The notes: generated by a model not told the origin, from the letters alone. A stretch of 64,000 bases of DNA from Bacillus pseudomycoides DSM 12442 (GCF_000161455.1 NZ_CM000745.1:1464063-1528062); one strand, 5' to 3'; shown: positions 1-7,204, numbered from the stretch's first letter. Numbers and translations are program-made.

Positions 1-87
1 AGATATGATTCGGCTTACAATAGAACTCTAGTCATTTTCTTATGAAGAATTGGCGAGAAAGTATAAATTATTTAGGGGGAAGAGAAG

Positions 88-360
88 ATGGAAGTACATA
101 AAGCAATTACAGCACATTCTCGTAAACAAAATGAAATTGTGACAACATTTTTACAGTTAGAAGCACAGCGTGAAGCGGCAATTGAAGCTGCAGTAGCACT
201 TGCGTCAAATGGAAAACATTTCTCAGTAGATGCAATTAATATGGTAACGAAGCAAATCAATGCTCTTGCTAAACGAGGTGTTGCACCGCAACGTAAAATT
301 GTAACAGAAGATATGGTTATGGAGTATGTAGGTCGTCTGCAAGAGAAAGAAGGTCGTTAA
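88..360 (+). CDS. ypbS: DUF2533 family protein (YpbS-like)
   Basis: A 90-residue soluble, helix-rich protein with no signal peptide or membrane segment. A strong ribosome site (AGGGGGAAGAG) sits just before the ATG. I recognise it as the Bacillus DUF2533/YpbS family, whose function is unknown. The position fits: ypcP, ypdP, ypdQ, ypeP and ypeQ homologues follow in the same window, as around ypbS in B. subtilis. The next gene starts two bases after its stop, so the two are probably co-transcribed. Family name moderately sure; role unknown. Confidence 0.75.
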   Translation: MEVHKAITAHSRKQNEIVTTFLQLEAQREAAIEAAVALASNGKHFSVDAINMVTKQINALAKRGVAPQRKIVTEDMVMEYVGRLQEKEGR

Positions 361-362
361 GC

Positions 363-1196
363 ATGATTGTTACAGTCGAATGGTTACGTGATCACATAGA
401 AGATGAACATGTCCGTGTAGTCGATTGTCGTTTTGACTTAGCTGATTCAAATTGGGGACGAAAGCAGTATGAAAAAGAACATATTCCCCATGCATTATAT
501 TTTGACTTAAATCTTGATTTATCAAGCGCTGTTACGGAGCATGGTGGTCGTCATCCACTCCCAAGTCTTGAGAATTTTGCCGAAAAGCTTTCTCAGGCTG
601 GTATTGATGAAAATACGACAGTGGTTGCATATGATAGTCAAGCTGGTGCAATGGCTTCGCGTCTATGGTGGCTATTAACATATGTAGGACATCAAAAAGC
701 ATATGTGTTAAATGGTGGGTTTCCTGCTTGGAAAGACCAAAATTTATCTACAACAGCTGAAGTTCCAACCATTGAACGGAAAAAATTCATACCGAATGTG
801 CAAGACAACATGCTTGTAACGATGAAAGATGTGAAAGAAAAAATTCGTACAAATGCAGATGTTACGTTAATTGATTCGAGAGAGCCAAAACGTTATGCTG
901 GCGCTGAAGAATCTGTTGATCCTAAAGCTGGTCACATTCCAACAGCAGAAAATTATTTTTGGAAAGATGGAATCACATCGGAAGGTCAGTTCAAAGATAA
1001 AGAGGAACAAGAAGATCGTTTCCGCTATCTTAGTAAAGAGAAGGAAACAATCGTCTATTGCGGATCTGGTGTAACAGCATGCCCGAATGTATTAGCGTTA
1101 CAAACAGCTGGTTTTCGTAACGTGAAGTTATATGCTGGAAGCTGGAGTGATTGGATTTCTTATCCAGAAAACCAAATTGTAAAAGAAGGACAGTAA
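363..1196 (+). CDS. Two-domain rhodanese-like sulfurtransferase
   Basis: 277 residues with two rhodanese domains (about 1-125 and 150-277). The C-terminal domain carries the active-site loop CGSGVTA, with the catalytic cysteine at residue 233; the N-terminal copy is the usual inactive one (SQAGAMAS in place of the Cys loop). The enzyme would move sulfane sulfur from thiosulfate or 3-mercaptopyruvate to an acceptor in the cytoplasm. A CGSGVTA loop is typical of 3-mercaptopyruvate sulfurtransferases, so that substrate is plausible but not proven. It starts two bases after the DUF2533 gene; the tandem RNA locus follows. Confidence 0.9.
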   Translation: MIVTVEWLRDHIEDEHVRVVDCRFDLADSNWGRKQYEKEHIPHALYFDLNLDLSSAVTEHGGRHPLPSLENFAEKLSQAGIDENTTVVAYDSQAGAMASRLWWLLTYVGHQKAYVLNGGFPAWKDQNLSTTAEVPTIERKKFIPNVQDNMLVTMKDVKEKIRTNADVTLIDSREPKRYAGAEESVDPKAGHIPTAENYFWKDGITSEGQFKDKEEQEDRFRYLSKEKETIVYCGSGVTACPNVLALQTAGFRNVKLYAGSWSDWISYPENQIVKEGQ

Positions 1197-1267
1197 CCTC
1201 TTGCGTGCAAAAATATTTTGTATTAAAATAAGGTCACAAGCAAGAATTTGCTTCAAAATATTACATT

Positions 1268-1295
1268 TTACACATTGCATGCAATGTGATAAGAT
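1268..1295 (+). promoter_or_regulatory. Candidate sigma-A promoter of the tandem RNA locus
   Basis: TTTACA (1268-1273), a 16-base spacer, then TGATAAGAT, an extended -10 (hexamer TAAGAT 1290-1295). Initiation would fall near 1302, about 12 bases before the closing stem of the first RNA copy. Confidence 0.45.
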
Positions 1296-1301
1296 AACGA
1301 C

Positions 1302-1497
1302 AAGTAAATAAAGCATCCTGCGGTGTACGTAACTTATTTATGTCTAAAACCGATGTTAGTTATACGGAAGCTCAACATTTAGCGACCATCATCAAGCCTT
1401 CCATGTGGAGGAAGATGTACGGTAGCTGTGAGGGCATCCACCTGCGAGTAGCGGGTTTTTGGACATTTACGAGGGACGGCACGTGCGGGGGTCTTAT
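1302..1497 (+). ncRNA. Structured RNA candidate, copy A of a tandem pair
   Basis: No open frame with coding character. The 5' end (CCTGCG then GTGT, from 1317) can pair with the 3' end (GCAC, bulged G, TGCGGG, about 1480-1489) as a closing stem. Inside are a hairpin with CCTGC/GCGGG (about 1443-1456) and another with CTTCC/GGAGG near 1397-1411. The second copy 215 bases downstream keeps the same elements with paired changes. I do not recognise the Rfam family. The length of about 185-195 bases would suit a 6S-type RNA, but that is only a possibility. Confidence 0.6.
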
Positions 1498-1517
1498 TTT
1501 AACTAACATTATATAAA

Positions 1518-1702
1518 ATTCCTACGGTGTACGTAGCTTATGTATGTCTTAAACCAATAAGTATAATACGGAAGTTCAATATTTAAATGTAAACAGCATG
1601 CCATCTTTTTAAGAAGGAAGCTGAAAGCATTTATGAGAACATCCACCTGTGAGAGCAGGTTTATGGACATCTAGAGAGAACGGCATGTGTGGGGCTATAT
1701 AA
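1518..1702 (+). ncRNA. Structured RNA candidate, copy B of a tandem pair
   Basis: A diverged paralogue of copy A. The closing stem is CCTACG/TGTGGG plus GTGT/GCAT; relative to copy A a G-C pair has become A-T, a compensatory change. The inner hairpin is ACCTG/CAGGT (about 1649-1662), again keeping pairing with altered loops. Shared blocks include CGGTGTACGTA, ATACGGAAG, CATCCACCTG and ACGGCA. It ends at a strong terminator. The pair may come from one transcript or from separate ones; TATAAA at 1512-1517 could be a -10 for this copy. Confidence 0.6.
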
Positions 1703-1737
1703 AAAACCTTACGTTTTATACGTAAGGTTTTTTTGTT
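1703..1737 (+). terminator. Rho-independent terminator after the tandem RNAs
   Basis: Stem AACCTTACG / CGTAAGGTT with a seven-base loop followed by a T-run. Its presence directly after copy B supports a transcribed non-coding unit here. Confidence 0.85.
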
Positions 1738-1807
1738 TTAGGAACCTTTTATCGGGACTATGGAAATGATTAGAATTTCATTGTGTGGAGAGCATAAAAA
1801 TATTAGA

Positions 1808-1847
1808 AATCAAATGAAACTCCCAATTATGGGAGTTTCATTTGATT
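1808..1847. repeat. Perfect 18-bp inverted repeat
   Basis: AATCAAATGAAACTCCCA at 1808-1825 and its exact complement at 1830-1847 around the four-base loop ATTA. There is no T-run on either side, so it is not a classical terminator. It directly abuts a bcr1-like repeat and may be part of a small mobile or regulatory element. Confidence 0.7.
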
Positions 1848-1848
1848 G

Positions 1849-1943
1849 TTACCCCGCATTAACTGTCCGTAAAAGCCCGATTCGTTCAACTAATAATCAG
1901 TGAGGGATGAAGAAAACCCCCACTGATTAAAGTTTCACTTTAT
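1849..1943. repeat. bcr1-like repeat, internally deleted copy
   Basis: Matches the full copy at 15315-15471 but lacks its roughly 70-base 5' hairpin; the junction lies at a repeated TAAC. It keeps the 3' hairpin (AATCAGTG / CACTGATT) and ends in TTTAT. The final TTTAT supplies the stop codon of the neighbouring minus-strand gene. Confidence 0.7.
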
Positions 1944-2389
1944 CTGTGCCCACCTGTAAAATTTCCATAATAAACATAGCACTTTCGGTCTTCATCAATC
2001 TCTCTGGAATCTAAGGCGAGTTCCATAAATATTCCGTCTTTTTGAACGTACAAAATATCTGAATGGAGATACGTTAAAATCTCGTCATGGTTCCATACAT
2101 CTTTACTTTCTATTAAAATTGAATTTGCCTCTTGTAGTTCTCTAATCTCAAAACCTATATGGGAATATGTAGGCTCTGAAGGATCATCGAAGAACGCTTC
2201 TTTTTGGACATATAATACTGCTGTTCCATCAGGATCCATCGCGGTCGCTGTTACGACATATGTATCTCCTTCTTTAATGAAATACTCACAAGTCATCCTT
2301 GCGACGGTTTCGGAAACAGGAATGTTCGCGTAGCTCCATAGGGCAGGGTATTGTTTCGCTTCAGCATTGAGTCGATATTCTAACCGCAA
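1940..2389 (-). CDS. Hypothetical protein, 149 aa
   Basis: A 149-residue acidic, beta-rich soluble protein without signal peptide or membrane segments. I do not recognise the family. It is divergent from the lipoprotein operon that starts at 2472, with only 82 bases between the two start codons, so shared regulation is possible. Its stop codon is formed by the TTTAT edge of the bcr1-like repeat, which suggests the native C-terminus may have been altered by that insertion. Function unknown. Confidence 0.65.
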   Translation of the reverse strand: MRLEYRLNAEAKQYPALWSYANIPVSETVARMTCEYFIKEGDTYVVTATAMDPDGTAVLYVQKEAFFDDPSEPTYSHIGFEIRELQEANSILIESKDVWNHDEILTYLHSDILYVQKDGIFMELALDSREIDEDRKCYVYYGNFTGGHR

Positions 2390-2471
2390 TTGTACTCCCT
2401 CTTCCTTTTTCTTCTATTTTATCATGAATTCTATTATAATAAAAAAATAATATACAAAGGAGCGTTGGAAA

Positions 2472-2783
2472 GTGACAAAAACCAAATGGTTAGTAACAGG
2501 TGTTCTTACTTCTTTAATGACTAGCACTTTATCTGGATGTACAGAAGATCTCCCTCCAAAACCGAAGGATAAGAGTTGTGCTGATTGGGATTGGGATGAT
2601 GAACTTGGTGTGTGGCGATGCGATGACAACCGTTCAAGTTATCATGGGCATTATTATTACGGTAGTACATACTATCAAAATAAATCCATCTTCAAAAATT
2701 CATCTGAATTTAAGTCCTACCAAGCTTCGTCCAATTTTAAAGGGGGAATTGGAAGCGGTTCAAAGGGTGGATTCGGAGGTTAA
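2472..2783 (+). CDS. Small lipoprotein with Ser/Gly-rich C-terminus
   Basis: 103 residues from a GTG start behind AAAGGAGCG. The N-terminus is a lipoprotein signal: KTK, a hydrophobic stretch, then lipobox TLSGC with the modified Cys near residue 23. The mature part has a Trp/Asp-rich patch, a His/Tyr-rich patch and a C-terminus rich in Ser, Gly and Lys ending in GGFGG. It opens a three-gene operon with a GSP-synthetase-like enzyme and a DUF350 protein, a grouping also seen around E. coli yjfC/yjfL and ygiBC. B. cereus genomes sometimes mislabel such proteins as YhxA aminotransferase. Its role is unknown; it may be a surface substrate of the partner ligase (inference). Confidence 0.75.
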   Translation: MTKTKWLVTGVLTSLMTSTLSGCTEDLPPKPKDKSCADWDWDDELGVWRCDDNRSSYHGHYYYGSTYYQNKSIFKNSSEFKSYQASSNFKGGIGSGSKGGFGG

Positions 2784-2786
2784 ATT

Positions 2787-4019
2787 ATGTCGCTTTACAT
2801 AAAGAAACGAAGTGAATTTTATTCAAGGTTCCCTCACTTTTGGTCTGACTTATACGGGAGTGAGTATAGCCTTTTTCATGTTTTTGAAATAACAGAACAA
2901 ACAATCCAAGATTTGCAATTAGCAACAGAAAGAATGGGGAAAGTATTTTTTAAGACTGCTAGGCTTCTTCGGACCTTGTCTGACGCTCAGCTTCTTGAAT
3001 TTGGTTTTCCATCTTCAAGTTTGCCTTTTATTAGAATGAAATCTCTGTTTCCTGAATCTATTATTTCACGGTTTGATTTTGTTTTGAAGGATAGTGGTAT
3101 CAAAATGCTTGAGTTTAATAGTGATACTCCAACTTTTATGGTGGAATGCTTTCAAATGAATGGAGTGGTTTGTAAAGAATTAGATTATCATGATCCGAAT
3201 AAGAATCAGGAACGTCTTCTCTCTTCTGGTATCACAAAAGCTGTGATGGAGGCTGCTAAGGGAATAGAAAGTCCAAACGTTGTCTTCACAGCCCATCATG
3301 AAAATATAGAGGATTGGAATACGACTGCGTATTTGAGTCAGCTATGTCAGGTTAAAAACAAAATGATGTCAATGCCAGAACTCAGAATTACTGACGATGC
3401 TTTGGTCGACAGAGACGGTGTGCCAATTGATATTTTGTATCGTCAGACATATCCTATTGAAGACTTGGTTGAGGACAGGGATCCCAAAACCGGAGATCTT
3501 GTAGGGATTGAGCTACTGCAACTTGTAAAGGAAGGAAAGCTCTTTATTATAAATCCTATCTCATCCTTTCTGCTTCAGCCAAAATCGATTCAATGCCTGA
3601 TTTGGGGATTGGCCGAGGCGGGCGCTTTTTATACAAATGAGGAACGACAATGGATAAAAAAATATATGCTCCCTACTTACCTAGAACAGGATCCTTTTTT
3701 AGGGAAAAGTTCTTTTGTTCAAAAGCCTTCGTTCGGTAGAGAAGGTGACACGGTTACAATTCGTGACAAAGACACCAATATTGTTAATCAAAATTCATAT
3801 CAAACGTATAAAAAAGAACTTCCTGTATTTCAAAAATATATAAAGCTTCCAGTTGTTTCACTTGAGACTGAAAGGGGAAACGAGGAGCTGTCGTATGTGT
3901 TTGGATCGTTTTTAATTGCAGGAAAACCAAGTAGTATCGGTATACGTGCCGGTGAAAAAATTACGGGGAATGAATCTTATTATTTACCTGTAGGAATTAA
4001 AAAGGAGGATTATAAATGA
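2787..4019 (+). CDS. Glutathionylspermidine-synthetase-like ATP-grasp ligase
   Basis: 410 residues. Recognisable GSP-synthetase family features are LEFNSDTPT near residue 108 and the nucleotide-binding stretch QKPSFGREGDTV near residue 312. The amidase domain of true E. coli GspSA is absent, as in YjfC/YgiC. The family forms amide bonds between a carboxylate and an amine using ATP; glutathionylspermidine itself is unlikely in Bacillus, which uses bacillithiol. A ribosome site (GGAGG) lies in the end of the lipoprotein gene, and its stop overlaps the DUF350 start (ATGA), so the three are translationally linked. Substrate unknown. Confidence 0.8.
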   Translation: MSLYIKKRSEFYSRFPHFWSDLYGSEYSLFHVFEITEQTIQDLQLATERMGKVFFKTARLLRTLSDAQLLEFGFPSSSLPFIRMKSLFPESIISRFDFVLKDSGIKMLEFNSDTPTFMVECFQMNGVVCKELDYHDPNKNQERLLSSGITKAVMEAAKGIESPNVVFTAHHENIEDWNTTAYLSQLCQVKNKMMSMPELRITDDALVDRDGVPIDILYRQTYPIEDLVEDRDPKTGDLVGIELLQLVKEGKLFIINPISSFLLQPKSIQCLIWGLAEAGAFYTNEERQWIKKYMLPTYLEQDPFLGKSSFVQKPSFGREGDTVTIRDKDTNIVNQNSYQTYKKELPVFQKYIKLPVVSLETERGNEELSYVFGSFLIAGKPSSIGIRAGEKITGNESYYLPVGIKKEDYK

Positions 4020-4402
4020 TAAATTTCTTACTTTATTTAGCGATTTCAATCGGTCTTTTATGTATCGGTCTGTTTCTTATGGAAGTGACAACGAAAGTCA
4101 AGGAATTTTCGTTAATGGCGAAAGGTAATAAAGCAGCAAGTTATGCACTTGGAGGAAGACTTCTTGGTCTTGCTATTGTTTTGTATTCGACCGCAGCTAA
4201 TTCTATTTCATTTTTGGATATGGTTTTATGGGGAGCGATTGGAATTTTAGCACAGATTATTGTGTTTTATTTAGCTGAATGGCTCACACCGCGTTTTAAT
4301 ATCAATCAAAGCATCGAAGAAGATAATCAGGCCGTCGGACTTTTCCTTATGTTTTTATCAATTTCCATCGGAATCGTGATTGCTGGGTGTTTAACGTATT
4401 GA
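4016..4402 (+). CDS. DUF350 membrane protein
   Basis: 128 residues with about four transmembrane helices (roughly 5-22, 46-66, 71-90, 108-126). It is the YjfL/DUF350 type that accompanies YjfC-like ligases in many bacteria. The start overlaps the upstream stop by four bases. It is likely a membrane partner of the lipoprotein/ligase system; molecular function unknown. No clear terminator follows before the M-box. Confidence 0.8.
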   Translation: MINFLLYLAISIGLLCIGLFLMEVTTKVKEFSLMAKGNKAASYALGGRLLGLAIVLYSTAANSISFLDMVLWGAIGILAQIIVFYLAEWLTPRFNINQSIEEDNQAVGLFLMFLSISIGIVIAGCLTY

Positions 4403-4469
4403 AAAACCTTGAACTGAAGGTGTTGACATCTATTTTAAATAGGAGTAACATTTTCTATGTAATAAAAAA

Positions 4470-4655
4470 ATAAGTCTCTGTTAGGTGAGGCTCCTGTATA
4501 GAGAAATGCTACTGCCCAAAAATGTCGAGAGACGCCAATGGGTCAACAGGAATGATCGAATTAAGGTTTTTCTTAACGTAGCTGGTAATGTACCTATGCT
4601 ATACAGTGCTAAAACTCGGCGAGGGAGAGGTTCGCAGATTTCTATGTTGATTAGG
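4470..4655 (+). promoter_or_regulatory. M-box (ykoK leader) Mg2+ riboswitch
   Basis: Contains the conserved M-box blocks GTTAGGTGAGGCTCCTGTA (4480-4498), CTACTGCCCAAAAATGTC, AGACGCCAATGGGTCAACAG and the downstream CTCGGCGAGG region. It is followed by a terminator at 4679-4711. The known mechanism is that Mg2+ binding favours the terminator, so downstream genes are expressed when Mg2+ is low. The downstream genes here are a short reading frame and a truncated P-type ATPase. Confidence 0.95.
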
Positions 4656-4678
4656 AATCGCTTATTTATGTATGTAAT

Positions 4679-4711
4679 GACCTTTACTCGCTTATGAGTA
4701 AAGGTCTTTTT
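4679..4711 (+). terminator. M-box expression-platform terminator
   Basis: GACCTTTACTC / GAGTAAAGGTC stem with loop GCTTAT and a TTTTT tail, directly after the M-box aptamer. Confidence 0.9.
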
Positions 4712-4778
4712 ATTAACAAACTATGACCATTTCCATAGTATAAATACTGACTAACAAATGAAAGAGGAGGTGAGGAGC

Positions 4779-4880
4779 ATGTCAAATTCTGACTCGGTTC
4801 CGTTACCCATATACTGCAAAACAAAAATATATGATGTAGGCAGGAAACGACTTGTTCCTCCCTCTATAATTTATCACTAA
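4779..4880 (+). CDS. Short reading frame behind the M-box, 33 aa
   Basis: ATG with a very strong ribosome site (AGAGGAGGTGAGG). It encodes 33 residues beginning MSNSDSVPLPIYCKTK, with no match I can name. It lies between the M-box terminator and the ATPase fragment, so it would be Mg2+-regulated. It could be a real small protein, a leader peptide, or the remnant of an older transporter gene. The ribosome site is the only strong evidence. Confidence 0.4.
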   Translation: MSNSDSVPLPIYCKTKIYDVGRKRLVPPSIIYH

Positions 4881-5027
4881 AATAGCGGTCAGCTTATAGT
4901 TATGTGCTGAAATAATTATGAGTTGAGCGTAGACACTTTAACTGAGTTTAGGGATATCCATTGTTAAAGTGAGATAAATTGAGAAACAAAGCGTTTCTTC
5001 CTATGTTGTAAAGGAGGAGACGATAAT

Positions 5028-5759
5028 ATGTTATATGTAAATAAACTTGTGGGTAACATGTCTCATAAACAAAGTAAAAGAATGATGAAAGAGCAATCTA
5101 TGTTAAAACAAAATAAAGACTTGTTAATTGAAATTGCAACAAGAGATGTAAAGTCTGTATTTGCTTATTTTAAAACGACAAGAGATGGTCTTTCTATTAA
5201 AGAAGCGCAGAAACGCATGCATGTGTACGGGAAAAATGAATTACCTTCAAAAAGAGCAATTCTTTTTGATGTAATGATGAAATTATGTGAAATGCTCCCT
5301 GGATTTACAAAGCAACGTGTTCATAATCAAAATCAGTGTGAGATTGTAATGGTTACTGTTTCTAGGATAGAAGGATGTACAACTGCAGAGATGAATAGCG
5401 AATCAAAAATAATGAAACTTCCAGTTGAGGAGCTAGTTCCCGGGGATATGATTTTTCTTTCAGCAGGTGATACAGTTCCAGCTGATGTACGTATTATTTT
5501 TGCAGAGGATTTGTTAGTAAATGAATCGGTGCTAACAGGGAAAGAAACGAATGTAGAGAAATTTGAAAGCTGTTATCATCTTGAACGCAAACGTTTTATT
5601 CCGTTAAAACGAATGAAAGATTACAATCCACTTCAACTTGAAAATGTATGTTTTAAAGGCACACATGTTGTAAATGGAACTGCGAAGGCTGTGGTCGTTT
5701 CAACAGGTAAAAACACGTATTCTGGATTGCTTCATACATGCTGTAGTCAAACATGTTAA
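5028..5759 (+). CDS. Truncated P-type ATPase: N-domain and actuator domain only
   Basis: 243 residues with a good ribosome site (AAAGGAGGAGA). Residues about 30-75 match the cation-ATPase N-terminal domain (DVKSVFAYFKTTRDGLSIKE..YGKNELP). Residues about 120-235 match the actuator domain (VPGDMIFLSAGDTVPADVRI, NESVLTGKE, then FKGTHVVNGTAKAVV and STGKNTYSG). The first two transmembrane helices are missing from their usual place, and the protein ends before the DKTGT phosphorylation domain and all later helices. It cannot transport ions by itself. Being behind an M-box, it derives from an MgtA-type Mg2+ ATPase and is either a stable remnant or a regulatory fragment. Confidence 0.7.
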   Translation: MLYVNKLVGNMSHKQSKRMMKEQSMLKQNKDLLIEIATRDVKSVFAYFKTTRDGLSIKEAQKRMHVYGKNELPSKRAILFDVMMKLCEMLPGFTKQRVHNQNQCEIVMVTVSRIEGCTTAEMNSESKIMKLPVEELVPGDMIFLSAGDTVPADVRIIFAEDLLVNESVLTGKETNVEKFESCYHLERKRFIPLKRMKDYNPLQLENVCFKGTHVVNGTAKAVVVSTGKNTYSGLLHTCCSQTC

Positions 5760-5840
5760 ACTATTAATGGTGCTAAATATATGAAAACATTGTATAATAG
5801 ATAAAGTTGAACAGAAACGTAGAATGGTAATCTATTTATA

Positions 5841-5877
5841 TAACCTTACGTGATAACGTGAGGTTATTATTTTTTGT
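5841..5877 (+). terminator. Terminator after the ATPase fragment
   Basis: TAACCTTACGT / ACGTGAGGTTA hairpin followed by TTATTTTTTG. It lies just upstream of the ypcP ribosome site. Confidence 0.7.
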
Positions 5878-5893
5878 TAGTAGGAGAGGAATT

Positions 5894-6760
5894 ATGAAAA
5901 AAGTATTGTTAGTTGATGGCATGGCACTATTATTTCGTGCTTTTTACGCAACAAGTGTTTATGGCCAATTTATGAAACGACAAGATGGTACCCCAACAAA
6001 CGGGATTCATGGTTATATGAAACATTTATTAACAGCGGCACAAGCGATTGAACCGACGCATATTGTAACGTGCTGGGATATGGGAAGTACGACATTCCGA
6101 ACAGAATCTTTCTCAAACTATAAAGCAAATCGTGCAGCACCACCAGAAGAATTGATTCCGCAATTTGATCTCGTGCAAGAGATGACATCGAAGTTATTTA
6201 TTCCTGTAATTGGACTGAAAGGCTATGAGGCTGATGACTGTATTGGTACGTTGGCAAAAGAATACGCTAGTGAGGCAGAAGTATATATTTTAACAGGCGA
6301 TACAGATTTATTACAGCTTGTTGATACAAATGTTACGGTAATGCTTCTTCGTAAGGGTATTGGAAACTATGAGTATTATACGCCAGAGAAGATTAGGGAA
6401 GAAAAGGGTGTAGAACCTTGGCAAATCGTTCATGCCAAAGCGTTTATGGGAGACACGAGTGATAATTATCCAGGTGTAAAAGGAATTGGCGAAAAGACGG
6501 CATATAAACTAATTCAAGAACACGGAACCGTAGCGGCAGTATTAGAAAATATAGCGGCATTAACAAAAGCACAGCGTACAAAAATTGAAAATGATTTGGA
6601 GAATTTAAACATATCATTACAATTAGCACAAATTCATTGTGAAGTTCCGATTTCATGCTCGCTAGAAGAAGGACTGCATACAATTGATGAAGAGAAAGTA
6701 CGATTTGTTTGCGACCAAATGAACTGGGGAAGACCTGAAATATTTATAAATATGCTGTAA
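5894..6760 (+). CDS. ypcP: 5'-3' exonuclease / flap nuclease (YpcP-like)
   Basis: 288 residues. It resembles the stand-alone 5' nuclease domain of DNA polymerase I (ExoIX/YpcP). Metal-ligand motifs are visible: LLVDGMALLFRAFYA at the N-terminus, KGYEADDCIGTLA, TGDTDLLQLV, and the helix-hairpin-helix GVKGIGEKTAYKLI near residue 195. I chose the ATG at 5894 because AGGAGAGG sits just before it; an upstream in-frame extension runs into the preceding terminator. It processes 5' flaps and RNA primers during replication and repair. Its neighbours match the ypbS-ypcP order in B. subtilis. Confidence 0.9.
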   Translation: MKKVLLVDGMALLFRAFYATSVYGQFMKRQDGTPTNGIHGYMKHLLTAAQAIEPTHIVTCWDMGSTTFRTESFSNYKANRAAPPEELIPQFDLVQEMTSKLFIPVIGLKGYEADDCIGTLAKEYASEAEVYILTGDTDLLQLVDTNVTVMLLRKGIGNYEYYTPEKIREEKGVEPWQIVHAKAFMGDTSDNYPGVKGIGEKTAYKLIQEHGTVAAVLENIAALTKAQRTKIENDLENLNISLQLAQIHCEVPISCSLEEGLHTIDEEKVRFVCDQMNWGRPEIFINML

Positions 6761-6793
6761 AAGCAATGATAGAGAGATTGCTTACCACTATAG

Positions 6794-6835
6794 ATAACGT
6801 CTGATCAAATATATTTTGATTAGGCGTTATTTTTT
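6794..6835 (+). terminator. Terminator after ypcP
   Basis: ATAACG(T)CTGATCAAAATA-type arm pairs with TTTTGATTAGGCGTTAT, followed by six T. Confidence 0.85.
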
Positions 6836-6935
6836 ATGTGATTTCTTTTAATCGATAAAGTTATCAGAAAAAATACTTAGTTTTCATTTGGAATTCAAAT
6901 AGATTTCACACGAATCTTTTATTATAAAACTACAC

Positions 6936-6951
6936 AGATAATTACTTATCT
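6936..6951. promoter_or_regulatory. Possible Fur box upstream of the FbpB-like gene
   Basis: AGATAATTACTTATCT is an inverted repeat close to the Bacillus Fur consensus (TGATAATNATTATCA) but one base longer between arms. It lies 56 bases upstream of an FbpB-like gene, a family controlled by Fur in B. subtilis. The call rests on that context. Confidence 0.4.
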
Positions 6952-7007
6952 TTTATATAAATGATCCTTTGATAAGTTATTTGTAATAGTGAAGGAGGAA
7001 ATTAAAT

Positions 7008-7148
7008 ATGCGAAAAAAAATACGAAAATCATTTAAACAATTATTGATAGAGAATAAACAATTATTATTAAGCGATAAAGAGAATATAAGAGAAATAGAA
7101 GAAAAAATCGAAAAAAGGCATGTATCATATCGTGTATCAAGTAACTGA
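7008..7148 (+). CDS. FbpB-like small basic protein
   Basis: 46 residues behind GAAGGAGGAA. The sequence starts MRKKIRKSFKQLLIENKQ and continues with an acidic/basic helix ending EEKIEKRH, the signature of the FbpB family (Fur-regulated basic proteins). In B. subtilis, FbpB works with the small RNA FsrA to reduce translation of iron-rich proteins when iron is scarce. A degenerate Fur-like dyad lies upstream and a terminator follows at once, so it is a single-gene unit. Confidence 0.75.
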   Translation: MRKKIRKSFKQLLIENKQLLLSDKENIREIEEKIEKRHVSYRVSSN

Positions 7149-7169
7149 ATAAGATAAAAAAAATATGTA

Positions 7170-7204
7170 AAATCCCTTCATTTATGGTTCGAAGGGGTTT
7201 TATT
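7170..7204 (+). terminator. Terminator after the FbpB-like gene
   Basis: AATCCCTTC / GAAGGGGTT stem followed by TTATTTAT. Confidence 0.75.

Noticed and set aside
1302..1702. RNase P RNA, T-box or known riboswitch for the tandem RNA
   Set aside because: None of the conserved blocks (RNase P GAGGAAAGTCC, T-box GGGTGGAACCGCG, c-di-GMP, glycine or SAM cores) is present. 6S RNA is left only as an untested option.
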